Assembly (NCBI RefSeq): GCF_004114535.1
Contig: NZ_LBJC01000033.1
Coordinates: 62,001-126,000 of the forward strand
Length of the DNA: 64,000 nucleotides
From: Bradyrhizobium nanningense
Lineage (GTDB): Bacteria > Pseudomonadota > Alphaproteobacteria > Rhizobiales > Xanthobacteraceae
Direction of reading: 5' to 3'
Every line of letters starts with the position of its first letter. Positions within the stretch are counted from its first letter, which is position 1. Below the pieces are notes generated by a model. The model had not been told where the DNA came from and did not search any database. It saw nothing but the letters and a program-made list of their open reading frames with translations. Shown here piece by piece: positions 41,439 to 50,780 of this stretch. Position numbers and translations under genes: made by a program.

Positions 41439-42749
41439 TCAGACATGCTCGTACACCGTGCGGCCGCCGACAATGGTGCGCACCACGCGGCCTGTAAAGC
41501 GCGCCTCGTCGAACGGGGTGTTCTTGCAGGGGGATTTGAGGTCGGCGGGATCGACCACCCAGGGCACGTCGGGGTCGATCACGATGACGTCGGCCGGGCT
41601 GCCGGCGCGCAAAGTTCCGCCAGCCAGGCCGAGCAACTCGGCCGGGCGGGTCGACATCGCCCGGATCAGCGTCTTCAGGTCCAGCTCGCCATTGTGCACG
41701 AGGCGCAGGCCCGCCGGCAGCATGGTCTCGAGCCCGACGGCGCCGGGTGCCGCTTCGGCGAACGGCAGGCGCTTGACCTCGACGTCCTGCGGATTGTGGT
41801 CGGACATGATGACGTCGAGCAGGCCGGAGGCCACCGCGGCCACCAGCGCCCTGCGATCGTCCTCGCTGCGCAGCGGGGGCGACAGCTTCAGGAACGACCG
41901 GTAGGGGCCGATGTCGTTCTCGTTCAGCGCCAGATGGTTGATCGAGACCGAGGCGCTGACGGAAAGTCCGGCATCGCGGGCGCGCTGGAGGATGTCGAGG
42001 GAATCGATGCAGCTGAGCGAGGCCGCGTGATAGCGGCCGCCGGTCAGCGCGACGAGGCGCATGTCGCGTTCGAGCATGACGGCCTCGGCTGCACTCGGGA
42101 TGCCCATCAGGCCGAGGCGCGAAGCGAACTCGCCTTCGTTCATCACGCCTTCGCCGACGAGATTGGGGTCCTCGGTGAAGTGCACGATCAGCGCGTCGAA
42201 ATCGCGCGCATAGGTCAGCGCACGGCGCATCACCTGCGCATTGGTCACGCTTCTGGCGCCGTCGCTGAAGGCGATGGCGCCAGCGGCCTTGAGCAGGCCG
42301 AACTCGGTCATCTCCTCGCCGTGCATGCCCTTGGTGAGCGCCGCCATCGGCTGGATGTTGACGATCGCGGTGTCGCGGGCGCGGCGCATCACGAAGTCGA
42401 CGGTCGCCGAATTGTCGATCACCGGCAAGGTGTCGGGCTGGCAGATGATGGTGGTGATGCCGCCGGTCGCGGCCGCCTGGCTCGCGGTGGCAAAGGTCTC
42501 GCGATGGCTGAGGCCGGGCTCGCCGACGAAGGCGCGCATGTCGACCAGGCCGGGCGCGACGATCTTGCCGGAACAGTTGACGATGTCGGTGCCCTCGGGG
42601 ACGCCGGCTGCGCCAATGCCGCGGCGGGTCTCGCGGATGGTGCCGTCGGCGATCAGGACGTCGCCGACACCGTCGTAATCCCTGGAGGGATCGACGACGC
42701 GGGCGTTGGCGAGCAGGATGGGGCGGCGATCGGTCAACATCGGCATCAC
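41439..42749 (-). CDS. pyrC': Dihydroorotase-like protein, probably non-catalytic PyrC'
   Basis: The 436-residue protein is a clear type-I dihydroorotase homolog by length and by GGITTIICQPDTLPVIDN, but where the active enzyme has DMHxHxREPG this one reads VDMRAFVGEPG, replacing both metal-binding His at 72 and 74. The late SDHNPQ also lacks the usual SDHAPH second His. Such homologs sit next to pyrB as structural partners of ATCase, notably in Pseudomonas. Its ATG overlaps the pyrB stop by 4 bp (ATGA), supporting a joint complex. Confidence 0.88.
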   Translation of the reverse strand: MMPMLTDRRPILLANARVVDPSRDYDGVGDVLIADGTIRETRRGIGAAGVPEGTDIVNCSGKIVAPGLVDMRAFVGEPGLSHRETFATASQAAATGGITTIICQPDTLPVIDNSATVDFVMRRARDTAIVNIQPMAALTKGMHGEEMTEFGLLKAAGAIAFSDGARSVTNAQVMRRALTYARDFDALIVHFTEDPNLVGEGVMNEGEFASRLGLMGIPSAAEAVMLERDMRLVALTGGRYHAASLSCIDSLDILQRARDAGLSVSASVSINHLALNENDIGPYRSFLKLSPPLRSEDDRRALVAAVASGLLDVIMSDHNPQDVEVKRLPFAEAAPGAVGLETMLPAGLRLVHNGELDLKTLIRAMSTRPAELLGLAGGTLRAGSPADVIVIDPDVPWVVDPADLKSPCKNTPFDEARFTGRVVRTIVGGRTVYEHV

Positions 42750-43693
42750 GCGTTCGGCAGGTTACGGGCGAGCGCTTCCAGCACCGCCATGCGCACGGCC
42801 ACCCCCATCTCCACCTGTTCGCGGATCAGGGATTGTGCGCCGTCGGCCACGATCGAGTCGATCTCGACGCCGCGGTTCATGGGGCCGGGATGCATCACGA
42901 GCGCGTCCGGCTTGGCGTAGGCGAGCTTCTTCTGGTCAAGCCCGAAATAGTGGAAATATTCGGACGACGACGGCACGAAGGAGCCGTTCATGCGCTCGCG
43001 CTGCAGCCGCAGCATCATGACGATATCAGCGCCGTTCAATCCCTCGCGCATGTCGCGCGCGACCTCGACGCCCATCCGCTCGATGCCGGGCGGCAGCAGC
43101 GTGGTGGGGCCGACCACGCGGACGCGGGCGCCCATCGTGTTAAGCAGGATGATGTTGGAGCGGGCGACACGCGAATGCAGCACGTCGCCGCAGATCGCGA
43201 CCACCAGCCCTTCGATCCGGCCCTTGTTGCGGCGGATGGTGAGCGCGTCGAGCAAGGCCTGGGTCGGGTGCTCATGCGCGCCGTCGCCGGCATTGATCAC
43301 GGAACCGTCAACCTTGCGCGCCAGCAGTTCCACCGCGCCGGAGGCGTGATGGCGCATCACCAGGATGTCCGGATGCATCGCGTTCAGCGTCATCGCGGTG
43401 TCGATCAGGGTCTCGCCCTTCTTCATCGACGAGGAGGAGACCGACATGTTCATGACGTCCGCGCCGAGCCGCTTTCCCGCGAGCTCGAACGAGGATTGGG
43501 TCCGGGTGGAGGCCTCGAAGAAGAGGTTCACCTGCGTCCGTCCCCGCAGGACGGTGCGCTTCTTGTCAACCTGGCGGTTGAGCTCGACATATTCTTCGGA
43601 CAGGTCGAGCAGGCCGGTGATGTCGGCCGCGGAAAGGCCCTCGATGCCCAGCAAATGCCGGTGGCCGAGGACGAAGGTCGATTTCGATGTCAT
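42746..43693 (-). CDS. pyrB: Aspartate carbamoyltransferase catalytic subunit
   Basis: The 315-residue protein has carbamoyl-phosphate site FFEASTRTQSSFELAGKRLG (residues 58-77) and HEHPTQALLDAL, HPGPMNRGVEI at the C-terminus. It forms N-carbamoyl-L-aspartate, the committed step of pyrimidine synthesis. The ATG at 43693 is chosen; the longer in-frame start at 43732 would add an unconserved Pro-rich stretch. pyrC' follows with a 4-bp overlap. There is no pyrI, as expected for the class with a PyrC'-type partner. Confidence 0.96.
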   Translation of the reverse strand: MTSKSTFVLGHRHLLGIEGLSAADITGLLDLSEEYVELNRQVDKKRTVLRGRTQVNLFFEASTRTQSSFELAGKRLGADVMNMSVSSSSMKKGETLIDTAMTLNAMHPDILVMRHHASGAVELLARKVDGSVINAGDGAHEHPTQALLDALTIRRNKGRIEGLVVAICGDVLHSRVARSNIILLNTMGARVRVVGPTTLLPPGIERMGVEVARDMREGLNGADIVMMLRLQRERMNGSFVPSSSEYFHYFGLDQKKLAYAKPDALVMHPGPMNRGVEIDSIVADGAQSLIREQVEMGVAVRMAVLEALARNLPNA

Positions 43694-43798
43694 TAAAACG
43701 AGAGCTATAGGCGGGGACGGCGGGGTGGGCAAGGGTCAAACCGCGGGAAGTGAGTTATCCCCCGATCTGTCTGCGCGGGCGGCGCCACGCCATCCCCT

Positions 43799-43891
43799 CC
43801 GTCATGCCCGGGCTTGTCCCGGCCATCCACGTTCTTCTATCGCATTGGATGCAAACGAACGTGGATGGCCGGGATAAACCCGGCCATGACG
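43799..43891. repeat. Palindromic repeat, family E
   Basis: About 93 bp: CCGTCATGCCCGGGCTTGTC and GGCCATCCACGTTC at left, mirrored by GAACGTGGATGGCC and GGATAAACCCGGCCATGACG at right, around a 20-base loop. It forms a near-perfect hairpin of more than 30 bp. A single copy is seen in this window; it belongs to a type of small imperfect-palindrome element common in Bradyrhizobium. Confidence 0.75.
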
Positions 43892-43904
43892 ATGTGGGGC
43901 ATTC

Positions 43905-44654
43905 GTGAAGAAAATTCTGACTGTGCTCTTGGTTGCAGCAACAATCTCAGCAGCCCACGCCCAATCGCTCCCCGGCGATTTCGTTTACCTGCGCGACATC
44001 GACCCCAGCATCATCCAGGACATCCGCTACGCCACCTCGAACAATTTCGTCGGCCGGCCGCTGGCCGGCTACAATGCCGGTGAATGCGTGGTGAAGCGCG
44101 AGGTCGGGCTGCGGCTCAAGGCGGTGCAGCAGGAGCTCGCCGCGCAAAATCTCTCGCTCAAGATGTTCGACTGCTACCGGCCGGCGCGGGCCTCGCTCGA
44201 CATGGTCAAGTGGTCGCAGAACGGTCACGAGACCGCGGCCGAGCGGCGCTACAATCCCAAAATCCCCAAGACCGAACTGTTCCGCCTCGGCTACATCGCC
44301 AGTCGCTCGCAGCATTCCACCGGCGCGGCACTCGATCTCACGCTGGTCGATCTGAAGGCTGACAATTCCGCCAAATACGACCGGTCAAGAACCTATGCCG
44401 ATTGCACGGCGCCGGTCGAAGCGCGTGCACCCGAAGGCAGCGTCGATATGGGGACCGGCTACGACTGTACCGACACGAAGGGCCATACTGCGGCACCGTC
44501 GATCACGCCGGAGCAGCGCGCCTGGCGCAAGCGGCTGCTGGCGGCAATGGCCAGGCAAGGCTTTGTGAACTATTCAAAGGAGTGGTGGCATTTTTCCCTG
44601 CCTGGGGCCGGTGGGGCGGCCTATGATTTCCCGATCCAGCCGCGACGGAACTGA
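43905..44654 (+). CDS. ddpX: M15 family D-alanyl-D-alanine dipeptidase (VanX/DdpX-like)
   Basis: The 249-residue protein has a signal peptide (ILTVLLVAATISAAHA) and the M15D zinc motif: SRSQHSTGAALDLTLVD (SxHxxGxAxD) near residues 135-150 and EWWHFSLPG late. The family cleaves D-Ala-D-Ala in the periplasm for murein turnover. The start is GTG 43905. An adjacent gene relationship to AidB (20 bp downstream) is probably incidental. Confidence 0.93.
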   Translation: MKKILTVLLVAATISAAHAQSLPGDFVYLRDIDPSIIQDIRYATSNNFVGRPLAGYNAGECVVKREVGLRLKAVQQELAAQNLSLKMFDCYRPARASLDMVKWSQNGHETAAERRYNPKIPKTELFRLGYIASRSQHSTGAALDLTLVDLKADNSAKYDRSRTYADCTAPVEARAPEGSVDMGTGYDCTDTKGHTAAPSITPEQRAWRKRLLAAMARQGFVNYSKEWWHFSLPGAGGAAYDFPIQPRRN

Positions 44655-44674
44655 TTCCGCGCCGAGGAAACCTG

Positions 44675-46318
44675 ATGACCCAGCCGAGCTTTGCGACCCA
44701 CGAGGTCTTCAACCAATCGCCGCCGTTCGAGGATATCGACCTGTTCGCGGTGGACCGGCCGCTGGTCGAGGCGGTGAAGGCCAATGGCGGCGCCGCGGCG
44801 GAACGCGAGCTGTCGGCGTTCGGCAAGCAATGGGGCTCGGCCGCGATGGCCGATCGCGGGCGCCTCGCGAACGAGAACACGCCGAAGCTGCGCAGCTTCG
44901 ATGCTAAGGGCAATCGCCGCGACCAGGTCGAGTTTCACCCCGCGTATCACGAGCTGATGGCGCACAGTGCGCATGGCGGCGTGCACAATTCGACGTGGAC
45001 GGCGGACGGCAAACCGGCGGGCGATGCTGCCGAGGTCATTCGTGCGGCAAAGTTCTACATGGCGGCGCAAGTCGAGACCGGTCACCTCTGTCCGATCACG
45101 ATGACGCGCGCCTCCGTCGGTGCGCTGGCGATGCAGCCGGACCTGCTGGCGCGCGTGATGCCGGTGCTGTCGACCAAGAGCTACGATCCCAGCTTTGCGC
45201 CGTGGTGGGAGAAGCGCGGCATGACGCTCGGCATGGGCATGACCGAGAAGCAGGGCGGCACCGACGTGCGCTCCAACATGACGCGCGCGGTGCGCGACGA
45301 CGAGGCCTATCGCATCACCGGCCATAAATGGTTCATGTCGGCGCCGATGTGCGATGCGTTCCTCGTGCTGGCGCAGGCCGAGCAGGGTCTGACCTGCTTC
45401 TTCATGCCGCGCTTCGCGCCGGATGGATCGGTCAACGCGATCCAGTTCCAGCGGCTGAAGGACAAACTCGGCAATCGCTCCAATGCCTCGTCCGAGGTCG
45501 AATTCGTCGGCGCCTATGCGCAAGCGGTCGGTGAGGAGGGCAAGGGCATCCGCACCATCATCCAGATGGTGCAGCTGACGCGGCAGGATTGCGCAATTGC
45601 CTCGGTTGGCCTGATGCGCTCGGGGCTGGCGCACGCGCTGCATCACGCCCGTCACCGCAGCGTGTTCCAGAAGCATCTGGCCGATCAGCCCCTGATGCAG
45701 GCCGTGCTGTCGGACATGGCGCTGCATGTGGAGGCCAGCGCGGCGCTGGTGATGCGGCTCTGCCGCGCCTTCGACCGCACGCCGCACGACGCGGCGGAGG
45801 CTGCCTATATGCGGCTGCTGACGCCTGCGATCAAATACTGGACCTGCAAGAGTGCGCCGCCGTTCCTCTATGAAGCCATGGAGTGCCTCGGCGGCAACGG
45901 CTATGTCGAGGACGGCATTCTGGCGCGGCACTATCGGGAGTCGCCGGTCAACGCGATCTGGGAAGGCTCCGGCAACGTGATGTGCCTCGACGTGCTCCGC
46001 GCGCTCTCGCGCGAGCCGGAGGCCGCGATGGCCGTGCTGCAATCGCTCGCGGCCGAGACGAAGGGCTTGCCTGGCGCAGGAGAGGCGGTCGCGTTCATCG
46101 GCAAGACTTTTCGGCGTGCCGACGGCGAGCGCGTCGCGCGGCTTGCCGTGGAGAAGCTGGCGCTGCTGGCTGCCGCCGCGGCGCTGAACGGCGTCTCGCC
46201 GCGCAATGCCGAATTGTTCGCAAATACGCGTCTTGCGGCCAATCATGCCAGCATGTACGGCGCCGTGGAGCTGGACAGCGGCGATGTGCGCGCACTGCTG
46301 GATCGCGCGCTGCCGTGA
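44675..46318 (+). CDS. aidB: AidB-like acyl-CoA dehydrogenase
   Basis: The 547-residue protein matches AidB: GVHNSTWTADG, GMTEKQGGTDVRSNMTRA (FAD pocket), ITGHKWFMSAP and GNGYVEDGILARHYRESPVNAIWEGSGNVM with the catalytic-region Glu. AidB responds to alkylation damage in E. coli and binds DNA; its enzyme activity is weak. The catalytic Glu and flavin sites look intact. The CPBP gene follows by 23 bp. Confidence 0.92.
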   Translation: MTQPSFATHEVFNQSPPFEDIDLFAVDRPLVEAVKANGGAAAERELSAFGKQWGSAAMADRGRLANENTPKLRSFDAKGNRRDQVEFHPAYHELMAHSAHGGVHNSTWTADGKPAGDAAEVIRAAKFYMAAQVETGHLCPITMTRASVGALAMQPDLLARVMPVLSTKSYDPSFAPWWEKRGMTLGMGMTEKQGGTDVRSNMTRAVRDDEAYRITGHKWFMSAPMCDAFLVLAQAEQGLTCFFMPRFAPDGSVNAIQFQRLKDKLGNRSNASSEVEFVGAYAQAVGEEGKGIRTIIQMVQLTRQDCAIASVGLMRSGLAHALHHARHRSVFQKHLADQPLMQAVLSDMALHVEASAALVMRLCRAFDRTPHDAAEAAYMRLLTPAIKYWTCKSAPPFLYEAMECLGGNGYVEDGILARHYRESPVNAIWEGSGNVMCLDVLRALSREPEAAMAVLQSLAAETKGLPGAGEAVAFIGKTFRRADGERVARLAVEKLALLAAAAALNGVSPRNAELFANTRLAANHASMYGAVELDSGDVRALLDRALP

Positions 46319-46341
46319 GTTTCCCAAACGAAAGCCTCTTG

Positions 46342-47106
46342 ATGGACTCCCTCAATCCCGACCATCCGCCGCTGACCATGATGCCGGCGAGGCTGCGCGT
46401 CTGGAAGTTCTGGGGCACGGCGCTGTGGGGCCTCTTCATCTTCGTCGCGATGTTCGTCGGGCAGATCGGCGCCGTCGTCCTGCTGGCGGCGCAGCGTGGT
46501 CTGCCCATGGACCTCGCCTCGATCCAGCTCGTCGGCCATGAGCCTCAGGCGCTCGCGCTCTCCGTCATCATGGGCCTGCCGGCGACGCTTCTGGCGGTGT
46601 GGCTCGCCATAGCCATCAAGAAGGCTTCCTTCATCGACTATCTCGCGTTGCACTGGCCGTCCTGGAAGCAGCTCCTGTTCGGTGCGGTCGGCCTCATCCT
46701 GCTGGTGCTGGTCTGGGAGACGATGTCGCGCGCGCTCGGCCGCGAGGCGACGCCGGGCTTCATGACCGATCTGTTGAAATCCGGTCGCGACAAGGGCGCG
46801 GCGCTGCTGCTTCTGTTCGCCTTCAGCGTGGCCGCGCCGATGTCGGAAGAGGTTTTGGCGCGCGGCTTCCTCTATCGCGGCTGGTCGGCGAGCTTCCTGC
46901 GGGTGCCGGGCGCGATCCTGTTGTCGTCGCTGGTCTGGACAATCGTGCACCTGCAATACGACATGTACTTCCTCGCCGAAGTCTTCACCATCGGCCTGTG
47001 GTTCGGCTACATGCGCTATCGCGCCAATTCACTCTGGGTCACGATCGTGCTCCATGCGCTGAACAATCTGACCGCCGTGGTGCTGACGATGTGGCTGGGG
47101 AGCTAG
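46342..47106 (+). CDS. CPBP family intramembrane glutamic endopeptidase
   Basis: The 254-residue protein has multiple membrane segments and the CPBP (Abi) motifs: MSEEVLARGFLYRGW (EExxxR), WTIVHLQYD (FxxxH-like) and HALNNLT (HxxxN). Members are prenyl-protein-type proteases or immunity-like proteins. Start ATG 46342. Its final 4 bp overlap the AEC transporter gene on the opposite strand. Confidence 0.9.
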   Translation: MDSLNPDHPPLTMMPARLRVWKFWGTALWGLFIFVAMFVGQIGAVVLLAAQRGLPMDLASIQLVGHEPQALALSVIMGLPATLLAVWLAIAIKKASFIDYLALHWPSWKQLLFGAVGLILLVLVWETMSRALGREATPGFMTDLLKSGRDKGAALLLLFAFSVAAPMSEEVLARGFLYRGWSASFLRVPGAILLSSLVWTIVHLQYDMYFLAEVFTIGLWFGYMRYRANSLWVTIVLHALNNLTAVVLTMWLGS

Positions 47107-48026
47107 GCGACCAGCGCGATCGCGATCGGCATCGTGATCGCGGCCAGAATCGTCTGCAGCGTGATGATCTGCGCCAGCAGCGGCGCGTCGCCGTTCATCT
47201 GGCGGGCGAGGACATAGGCGCTGGGGGAGGTTGGGACCGCCGCGCAGATCGCGACGATCGCAAGATTGTTGCCGGACAGGCCAAACCGCACGGCAAGCGC
47301 CAGCGCAAGCATTGGCATCAGCACCAGCTTGAATGCCACGCCGAGCGTCGCGCCCAGGCTGGGGCGGAGCAGCCCCTTGAGTTGCAGGCCCGCGCCGGTG
47401 ACGAGCAGGCCGATCGCGAGTGAGGAGCGGCCGAGTGCATCGGCCACCTCGTGCCACAGTTTCGGTAATGGCATATGGACGAGGTTGACGGCGAGGCCGA
47501 TGACGCAGGCCCAGATCAGGGGATTGCGGATCAATGTCATGACGATGGCGCGCGCAGACTGCTTCTCGGGCGCGGCATAATGTGCGAGCACCGCGACGCT
47601 GAACACGTTGACCAGCGGAATGATCGCGACCATCGCCACCGACGCCAGCGCCAACCCGACATCGCCATAAAGGTTGGCGGACACCGACAGCGCCACATAG
47701 GTCTGCCAGCGCGTCGCACCCTGGAAGATCGAGGTGAAGCCGGGGCCGTCGATGCCAAGCCGCGCCAGGGCAGGGCGGAGCGCGAGGCAAACCAGCGACA
47801 TCGCCAGCGCCGACAGCAGCAGCGCGCCGCCGACGCCGGCGACCGGCACGTTGGAGAGGTCGGCCTTCACCAGCGTCTGGATCAGCAGCATCGGGAACAG
47901 CACGAAATAGGTCAGCCGCTCCAGCCCGTGCCATTGCGTGTCGAGCCGCATCAGGCTGCGCTTCAGCACGACGCCGAGCACAATGAGGATGAAGACCGGC
48001 AGCAGCGCCGCGATCACGACCGCCAT
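47103..48026 (-). CDS. AEC family (auxin efflux carrier-like) transporter
   Basis: The 307-residue protein has about ten hydrophobic segments and the AEC/MdcF fold: VLFPMLLIQTLVKADLS near the first helices, NPLIWACVIGLAVNL in the middle and SGNNLAIVAICAAVPTSPSAYVLARQMNGD before the last helices. It is likely a small-solute exporter; bacterial members move malonate or related acids. It starts 3 bp before the ruvX stop on the same strand, so it is likely cotranscribed with ruvX. Confidence 0.88.
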   Translation of the reverse strand: MAVVIAALLPVFILIVLGVVLKRSLMRLDTQWHGLERLTYFVLFPMLLIQTLVKADLSNVPVAGVGGALLLSALAMSLVCLALRPALARLGIDGPGFTSIFQGATRWQTYVALSVSANLYGDVGLALASVAMVAIIPLVNVFSVAVLAHYAAPEKQSARAIVMTLIRNPLIWACVIGLAVNLVHMPLPKLWHEVADALGRSSLAIGLLVTGAGLQLKGLLRPSLGATLGVAFKLVLMPMLALALAVRFGLSGNNLAIVAICAAVPTSPSAYVLARQMNGDAPLLAQIITLQTILAAITMPIAIALVA

Positions 48027-48029
48027 GGA

Positions 48030-48521
48030 TCACTCAGTCCCCGAGGCGGCGCGGAGATTGGCGAGGCGGTCGAGCGCGCCTTGCAGGATGAAGATCGCGG
48101 CGTGCTCGTCGATCACCTCGGCGCGCTTGGCGCGGCTGACGTCCATGCCGATCAGCTCGCGCTCGACCGCCGCGGTCGAGAGGCGCTCGTCCCACAGGCC
48201 GATGGGGAGGGCGGTCAGACCGGCGAGATTGCGGGCGAAAGCGCGGGTGGATTGCGCGCGCGGGCCCTCGCTGCCGTCCATGTTGATGGGCAGGCCGAGC
48301 ACGAATCCGGTCGCCTTGCGCTCGGCCGCAATCGCGAGCAGCCGGGCGGCGTCCTGCTTGAACGCCTTGCGCTGGATCGTCTCGACGCCGGTCGCAAGCC
48401 GGCGGTCCGGGTCGGACACGGCAACGCCGATGGTCTTGGTGCCGAGGTCGAGCCCGACCAGCGCGCCGCGCGCGGGCCAGTGGGTTGCAGCACCGACGAG
48501 AGGCAGGATAAGAGCCGGCAT
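48030..48521 (-). CDS. ruvX: Putative Holliday junction resolvase RuvX (YqgF)
   Basis: The 163-residue protein has the RNase H-like fold: VGLDLGTKTIGVAVSDPDRRL (catalytic Asp), LGLPINMDGSEGPRAQ and WDERLSTAAVERELIG. It has roles in junction resolution and 16S rRNA maturation. ATG 48521 is chosen; longer in-frame starts run into the divergent gene's start at 48568. The AEC transporter follows after 3 bp. Its position near gatC is a common alphaproteobacterial neighbourhood. Confidence 0.93.
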   Translation of the reverse strand: MPALILPLVGAATHWPARGALVGLDLGTKTIGVAVSDPDRRLATGVETIQRKAFKQDAARLLAIAAERKATGFVLGLPINMDGSEGPRAQSTRAFARNLAGLTALPIGLWDERLSTAAVERELIGMDVSRAKRAEVIDEHAAIFILQGALDRLANLRAASGTE

Positions 48522-48567
48522 GGCGTAGCGCATATCACGCGTCGCGCCGCGGAGTGAACCCATAACA

Positions 48568-48783
48568 ATGGATGCGCTGACATTATTCGGCCTGTTCGCC
48601 GTCACGGCGATGCTGGTCACTTACGCTCTGGAAGATCGCAGCAATTGGTTCGTGCTGCTGTTCGCCGCGTCCTGCGTGCTCGGCTCGGCCTACGGTTTTC
48701 TCCAGGGCGCCTGGCCGTTCGGCCTGGTCGAGGCGATCTGGGCTGTCGTGGCGCTGCGGCGGTGGCAGCTCAGGCCGCGATGA
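48568..48783 (+). CDS. Small two-helix membrane protein
   Basis: The 71-residue protein has two membrane segments (LTLFGLFAVTAMLVTYAL and WFVLLFAASCVLGSAYGFLQG) and a short basic end (WQLRPR). It is divergent to ruvX and overlaps the LysR gene's end by 14 bp. It resembles small alphaproteobacterial membrane proteins without known function. Confidence 0.6.
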   Translation: MDALTLFGLFAVTAMLVTYALEDRSNWFVLLFAASCVLGSAYGFLQGAWPFGLVEAIWAVVALRRWQLRPR

Positions 48784-49660
48784 CGTCCTCGTCGGTCTTC
48801 AGACAAGCAGCAAAGCCGCTGAGCGCGCTATATTGATGTCCGGCGCGGCGCTGGATGAAGAGTGTCTCGACGCGCGCATGCGACGGGCTCAAGGCGTGGA
48901 TCGAGACGGTGCCATTCATGGCGCTGCGTTCGATGACCGCACGCGGCAGCAGCGTCACGCCCATGTCGGCGGCGACGCAGCCGATCATGCCGTCGAGCGT
49001 GCCGAGCTCGAAGCGCGCGGCCGAAGGCCAGCCGAAGTCGACGAAGATCTGCTCGAGCCGTTGACGGTAGGTGCAGCCGGTGCGGAACACCAGCGCGGTC
49101 GGGCCGGATTCCGGCGTGCCGGCGCGCAGCTCGCCAAGTGAGGTCCAGCGCCGCGCGCTGACCAGCACGAGCTCCTCGCGGAACGCGCTCGTGGCGGTGA
49201 GGTCGGCATGCGCGATCGGACCCGCGACGAAGGCGCCGTCGAGCGCGCCTTCGAGCACGGCGGCGACGAGGTCGGCCGTGGTTGCGGTACGTAAGGAGAG
49301 CCGCACGGCGGGAAAGCGGCGGTGGAAATCGGCGAGCAGGGGCGGCAGCCGCACCGCCGCGGTCGTTTCCATCGAGCCGATCGCAAGTGGTCCCTTCGGC
49401 TCGCCATCATCGCGCGCAGCAAGCACGGCCTCGCGCGAGAGTGCTGCCATCCGCTGCGCGTAAGGCAAAAGGCGCTTGCCGGCGCCGGTCAGCGTCATGC
49501 CGCGGCTATGGCGTTCGAACAGCGGGGTGCCGATCTCCGCCTCCAGCGCCTTCACGCGCTGGGTGACGTTGGATTGCACGGTATTGAGCTCCTCCGCAGC
49601 GCGGGTGATGCCGCCGGTGCGGGCCACAGTGGCAAAGGTCTGGAGATCGCTGAGTTCCAT
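48770..49660 (-). CDS. LysR family transcriptional regulator
   Basis: The 296-residue protein has the LysR winged helix: LQTFATVARTGGITRAAEELNTVQSNVTQRVKALEAEIG (residues 5-43), and the effector fold downstream (AIGSMETTAAVRLPPLLADF). It is divergent to a nitronate monooxygenase gene, so it likely controls that gene. The intergenic region includes a 12-bp palindrome. Confidence 0.92.
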   Translation of the reverse strand: MELSDLQTFATVARTGGITRAAEELNTVQSNVTQRVKALEAEIGTPLFERHSRGMTLTGAGKRLLPYAQRMAALSREAVLAARDDGEPKGPLAIGSMETTAAVRLPPLLADFHRRFPAVRLSLRTATTADLVAAVLEGALDGAFVAGPIAHADLTATSAFREELVLVSARRWTSLGELRAGTPESGPTALVFRTGCTYRQRLEQIFVDFGWPSAARFELGTLDGMIGCVAADMGVTLLPRAVIERSAMNGTVSIHALSPSHARVETLFIQRRAGHQYSALSGFAACLKTDEDVIAA

Positions 49661-49698
49661 GGTCCATTTCTCTTTTGAGATGGCAGCGTTCTGTAGAA

Positions 49699-49710
49699 TT
49701 CAATTTTGAA
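49699..49710. promoter_or_regulatory. Candidate LysR binding palindrome
   Basis: TTCAATTTTGAA is a palindrome with 5-bp arms and a 2-bp spacer within an AT-rich run, in the gap between the LysR gene and the nitronate monooxygenase gene. It is short for a LysR T-N11-A element, so the assignment is tentative. Confidence 0.4.
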
Positions 49711-49755
49711 GAATGTTATTTGCGCCTAATCTTCCTGTCCAGAGTGGGAGGACCC

Positions 49756-50763
49756 ATGCCGATTGCCACGCCGCTGACGGAGCTCCTCGGGATCAGGCAT
49801 CCGATCTTGTCGGCTCCCATGGATACGATCGCCGGCAGCCGCCTGACCCGCGCTGTCAGCGAGGCCGGCGGATTCGGCATCCTGGGTGGTGGATACGGTG
49901 ACCCTGTCCGGCTTCAGACGGAAGCCGCAGAGCTGAAGGGCTTTGCGCCGTTCGGCATCGGCTTCATCACCTGGAGCCTGGCAAAACAGCCCGAACTGCT
50001 CGACATCGCGCTCGACGCTGGCCCCGAGGCCATCATGCTGTCATTCGGCGACCCCGCGCCGTTCGCACCGCGCATTGGGGCGAGCGGTGCGCGACTGATC
50101 TGCCAGGTGCAGAGCGAGGACATGGCCAAGCAGGCGCTCGATGCCGGCGCGGAGATCCTGATCGCGCAGGGCACCGAAGCCGGCGGCCATGGCGCATCGC
50201 GCACCACGGTCGACATCGTGCCTGCGATCGTGGATCTTGCGGCCGGACGTGTGCCGGTCGTCGCGGCCGGCGGGATCGCCGACGGAAGGGGCCTCGCCGC
50301 GATGATGATGCTGGGCGCATCCGGCGTGCTGATCGGCACGCGCTTCTATGCGAGCGTTGAGGCCAACGGGGCGGACGAAGCGAAGCAGCGCATTCGCATG
50401 GCGAGCAGCAACGACACGGTGCGCGGCGTTGTCGCTGACTGGTCGCGAAGCCTGTTCTGGCCGGCTCCGTTCACGGCACGAACGCTGGTCAACGATCACA
50501 TCAGTCGGTGGAGCGGCCGTGAGATCGAACTGATGCAGCGCGCGGGCGAGGTCGCCAAGGAATATGCTGCGGCGAAGGCCGCGGGCAATTTCGAGGTCGC
50601 CGCGGTTTTCGCCGGCGAGGCGGCCGGGCTGATCCATGACATTCCGTCCGCCGCGCAGATCGTCGAGCGGATTGCGACGGAGGCGGAGCAGTTGCTGGAA
50701 GGAAGACGCAATTCGGTGACAACGGCGCGAAATTCTTCACCCTCCCCCTCCAGGGGAGGGTAA
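49756..50763 (+). CDS. Nitronate monooxygenase (2-nitropropane dioxygenase family), copy 1
   Basis: The 335-residue protein has TIM-barrel FMN enzyme features: ATPLTELLGIRHPILSAPMDTIAGS, AQGTEAGGHGASRT with the catalytic-site His, and AAGGIADGRGLAAMMMLGASGVLIGTRF phosphate loop. It oxidises nitronates to carbonyl and nitrite. ATG 49756 follows GGGAGGA. The gene is divergent from a LysR regulator. A second member follows in tandem. Confidence 0.92.
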   Translation: MPIATPLTELLGIRHPILSAPMDTIAGSRLTRAVSEAGGFGILGGGYGDPVRLQTEAAELKGFAPFGIGFITWSLAKQPELLDIALDAGPEAIMLSFGDPAPFAPRIGASGARLICQVQSEDMAKQALDAGAEILIAQGTEAGGHGASRTTVDIVPAIVDLAAGRVPVVAAGGIADGRGLAAMMMLGASGVLIGTRFYASVEANGADEAKQRIRMASSNDTVRGVVADWSRSLFWPAPFTARTLVNDHISRWSGREIELMQRAGEVAKEYAAAKAAGNFEVAAVFAGEAAGLIHDIPSAAQIVERIATEAEQLLEGRRNSVTTARNSSPSPSRGG

Positions 50764-50780
50764 AAACAGAGAGAACAACC

